Shown here piece after piece: positions 63,728-64,000 of a stretch of 64,000 nucleotides of DNA. The stretch comes from CAWCPR01 sp963797475. Its GTDB lineage: Bacteria; Chloroflexota; Anaerolineae; Anaerolineales; UBA4823. The DNA is taken from NCBI GenBank assembly GCA_963797475.1, contig CAWCPR010000001.1:1488001-1552000 (forward strand), in the 5' to 3' direction. Below the pieces are notes generated by a model, which was not told the origin of the DNA, did not search any database, and was given only the letters and a program-made list of their open reading frames with translations. Made by a program: the position numbers and the translations under genes. The stretch's first letter is position 1. Every line of letters starts with the position of its first letter.

Positions 63728-64000
63728 GCCTCAAGCTCCGCGGTTTGGAAATATTCAACCGTACGGGTCAACCCATCTTTCAATGCAACGGCCGGCACCC
63801 AGCCTAACTCTCTCTTCGCTTTTCTGGCATCCAAAAAGATTCGGCGGGTTTCACCCAGCTTTGCAGGAGCGTGCACCGCTTCGCGTCTATAACCCGTGAT
63901 TGTTTTCAAAAGGGAGTAAATTTCATTGATTGATGTCCCATACCCAAAACCCAGATTATAAATAGCACTGCCATTTGAACTGGAAAGCGCTAACAAGTTA
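63724..64000 (-). CDS. NAD-dependent epimerase/dehydratase, C-terminus (partial, runs off window end)
   Basis: About 91 C-terminal residues are visible. SAIYNLGFGYGTSINEIYSLL and the final RELGWVPAVALKDGLTRTVEYF are the typical end of GalE-type extended SDR sugar epimerases. The frame stays open to the last base of the window, so the true start lies outside. It overlaps the kinase start and belongs to the same operon. Confidence 0.85.
   Translation of the reverse strand, partial: NLLALSSSNGSAIYNLGFGYGTSINEIYSLLKTITGYRREAVHAPAKLGETRRIFLDARKAKRELGWVPAVALKDGLTRTVEYFQTAELEA

Noticed and set aside
1..64000. CRISPR arrays, tRNA or rRNA genes, IS elements, prophage or anti-phage defence genes
   Set aside because: None was seen on reading both strands; the only long repeats are the hydrolase cores and the GT2 and pyruvyl transferase paralogues.

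Overview
The window looks like a polysaccharide and glycoconjugate gene cluster from a bacterium of the Chloroflexota, probably Anaerolineae-like. That placement is inference. It rests on several secreted proteins with Thr/Pro-rich linkers next to a [FY]-[LI]-P-[FILV] motif, an apiosidase-like and BNR/beta-helix secretome, phosphopentomutase, and the mix of glycosyltransferase families. No rRNA, tRNA, CRISPR array, IS element or phage gene was seen. Nearly all genes lie on the minus strand, so transcription runs from high to low coordinates.

Layout, left to right. (1) 1-6307: end of a modular type I polyketide synthase locus: the start of one PKS protein (1-173), a KS-AT-(degenerate DH)-KR-ACP module broken by one frameshift (174-5353), and a type II thioesterase. 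(2) 6863-8044: phosphopentomutase. (3) 8179-22501: two paralogous secreted apiosidase-like glycoside hydrolases with a 1154-bp direct repeat in common. They bracket a nucleotide-sugar island: cytidylyltransferase, class III aminotransferase, two RmlC-type epimerases, a sugar C-methyltransferase, an SDR, a SAF-domain oxidoreductase, a PIG-L deacetylase and a methyltransferase. The island holds two decayed genes whose intact counterparts are also present. (4) 22561-30491: three cassettes of polysaccharide pyruvyl transferase plus GT2 glycosyltransferase, one GT2 copy being a pseudogene. (5) 30623-49625: a long glycosyltransferase run with an O-antigen ligase/polymerase-like membrane protein, sugar-nucleotide enzymes, an acetyltransferase and a Wzm/Wzt-type ABC exporter. 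Two glycosyltransferases here carry an in-frame TAA. (6) 49801-57772: four secreted proteins, two BNR-type beta-propellers with C-terminal membrane anchors flanking a beta-helix protein and a DOMON-like/DNRLRE-like protein. (7) 57794-64000: a B12-binding radical SAM protein, a polyprenyl-phosphate-type glycosyltransferase broken by one frameshift, and a heptose-precursor set (GmhB phosphatase, a GmhA-like isomerase fused to a GAF domain, HddA-like kinase) plus a partial epimerase.

How it may work together (inference): regions 3 and 7 supply unusual activated sugars (a branched amino/deoxy sugar, probably CDP-linked, and a heptose), region 5 assembles and exports the chain, region 4 adds pyruvate ketals, and the secreted proteins of regions 3 and 6 act at the cell surface. 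The number of decayed or interrupted genes (one aminotransferase, one cytidylyltransferase, one clear GT2 pseudogene, two in-frame stops, two one-base frameshifts) suggests a fast-evolving cluster. The two frameshifts sit in A/T runs and could be assembly errors.
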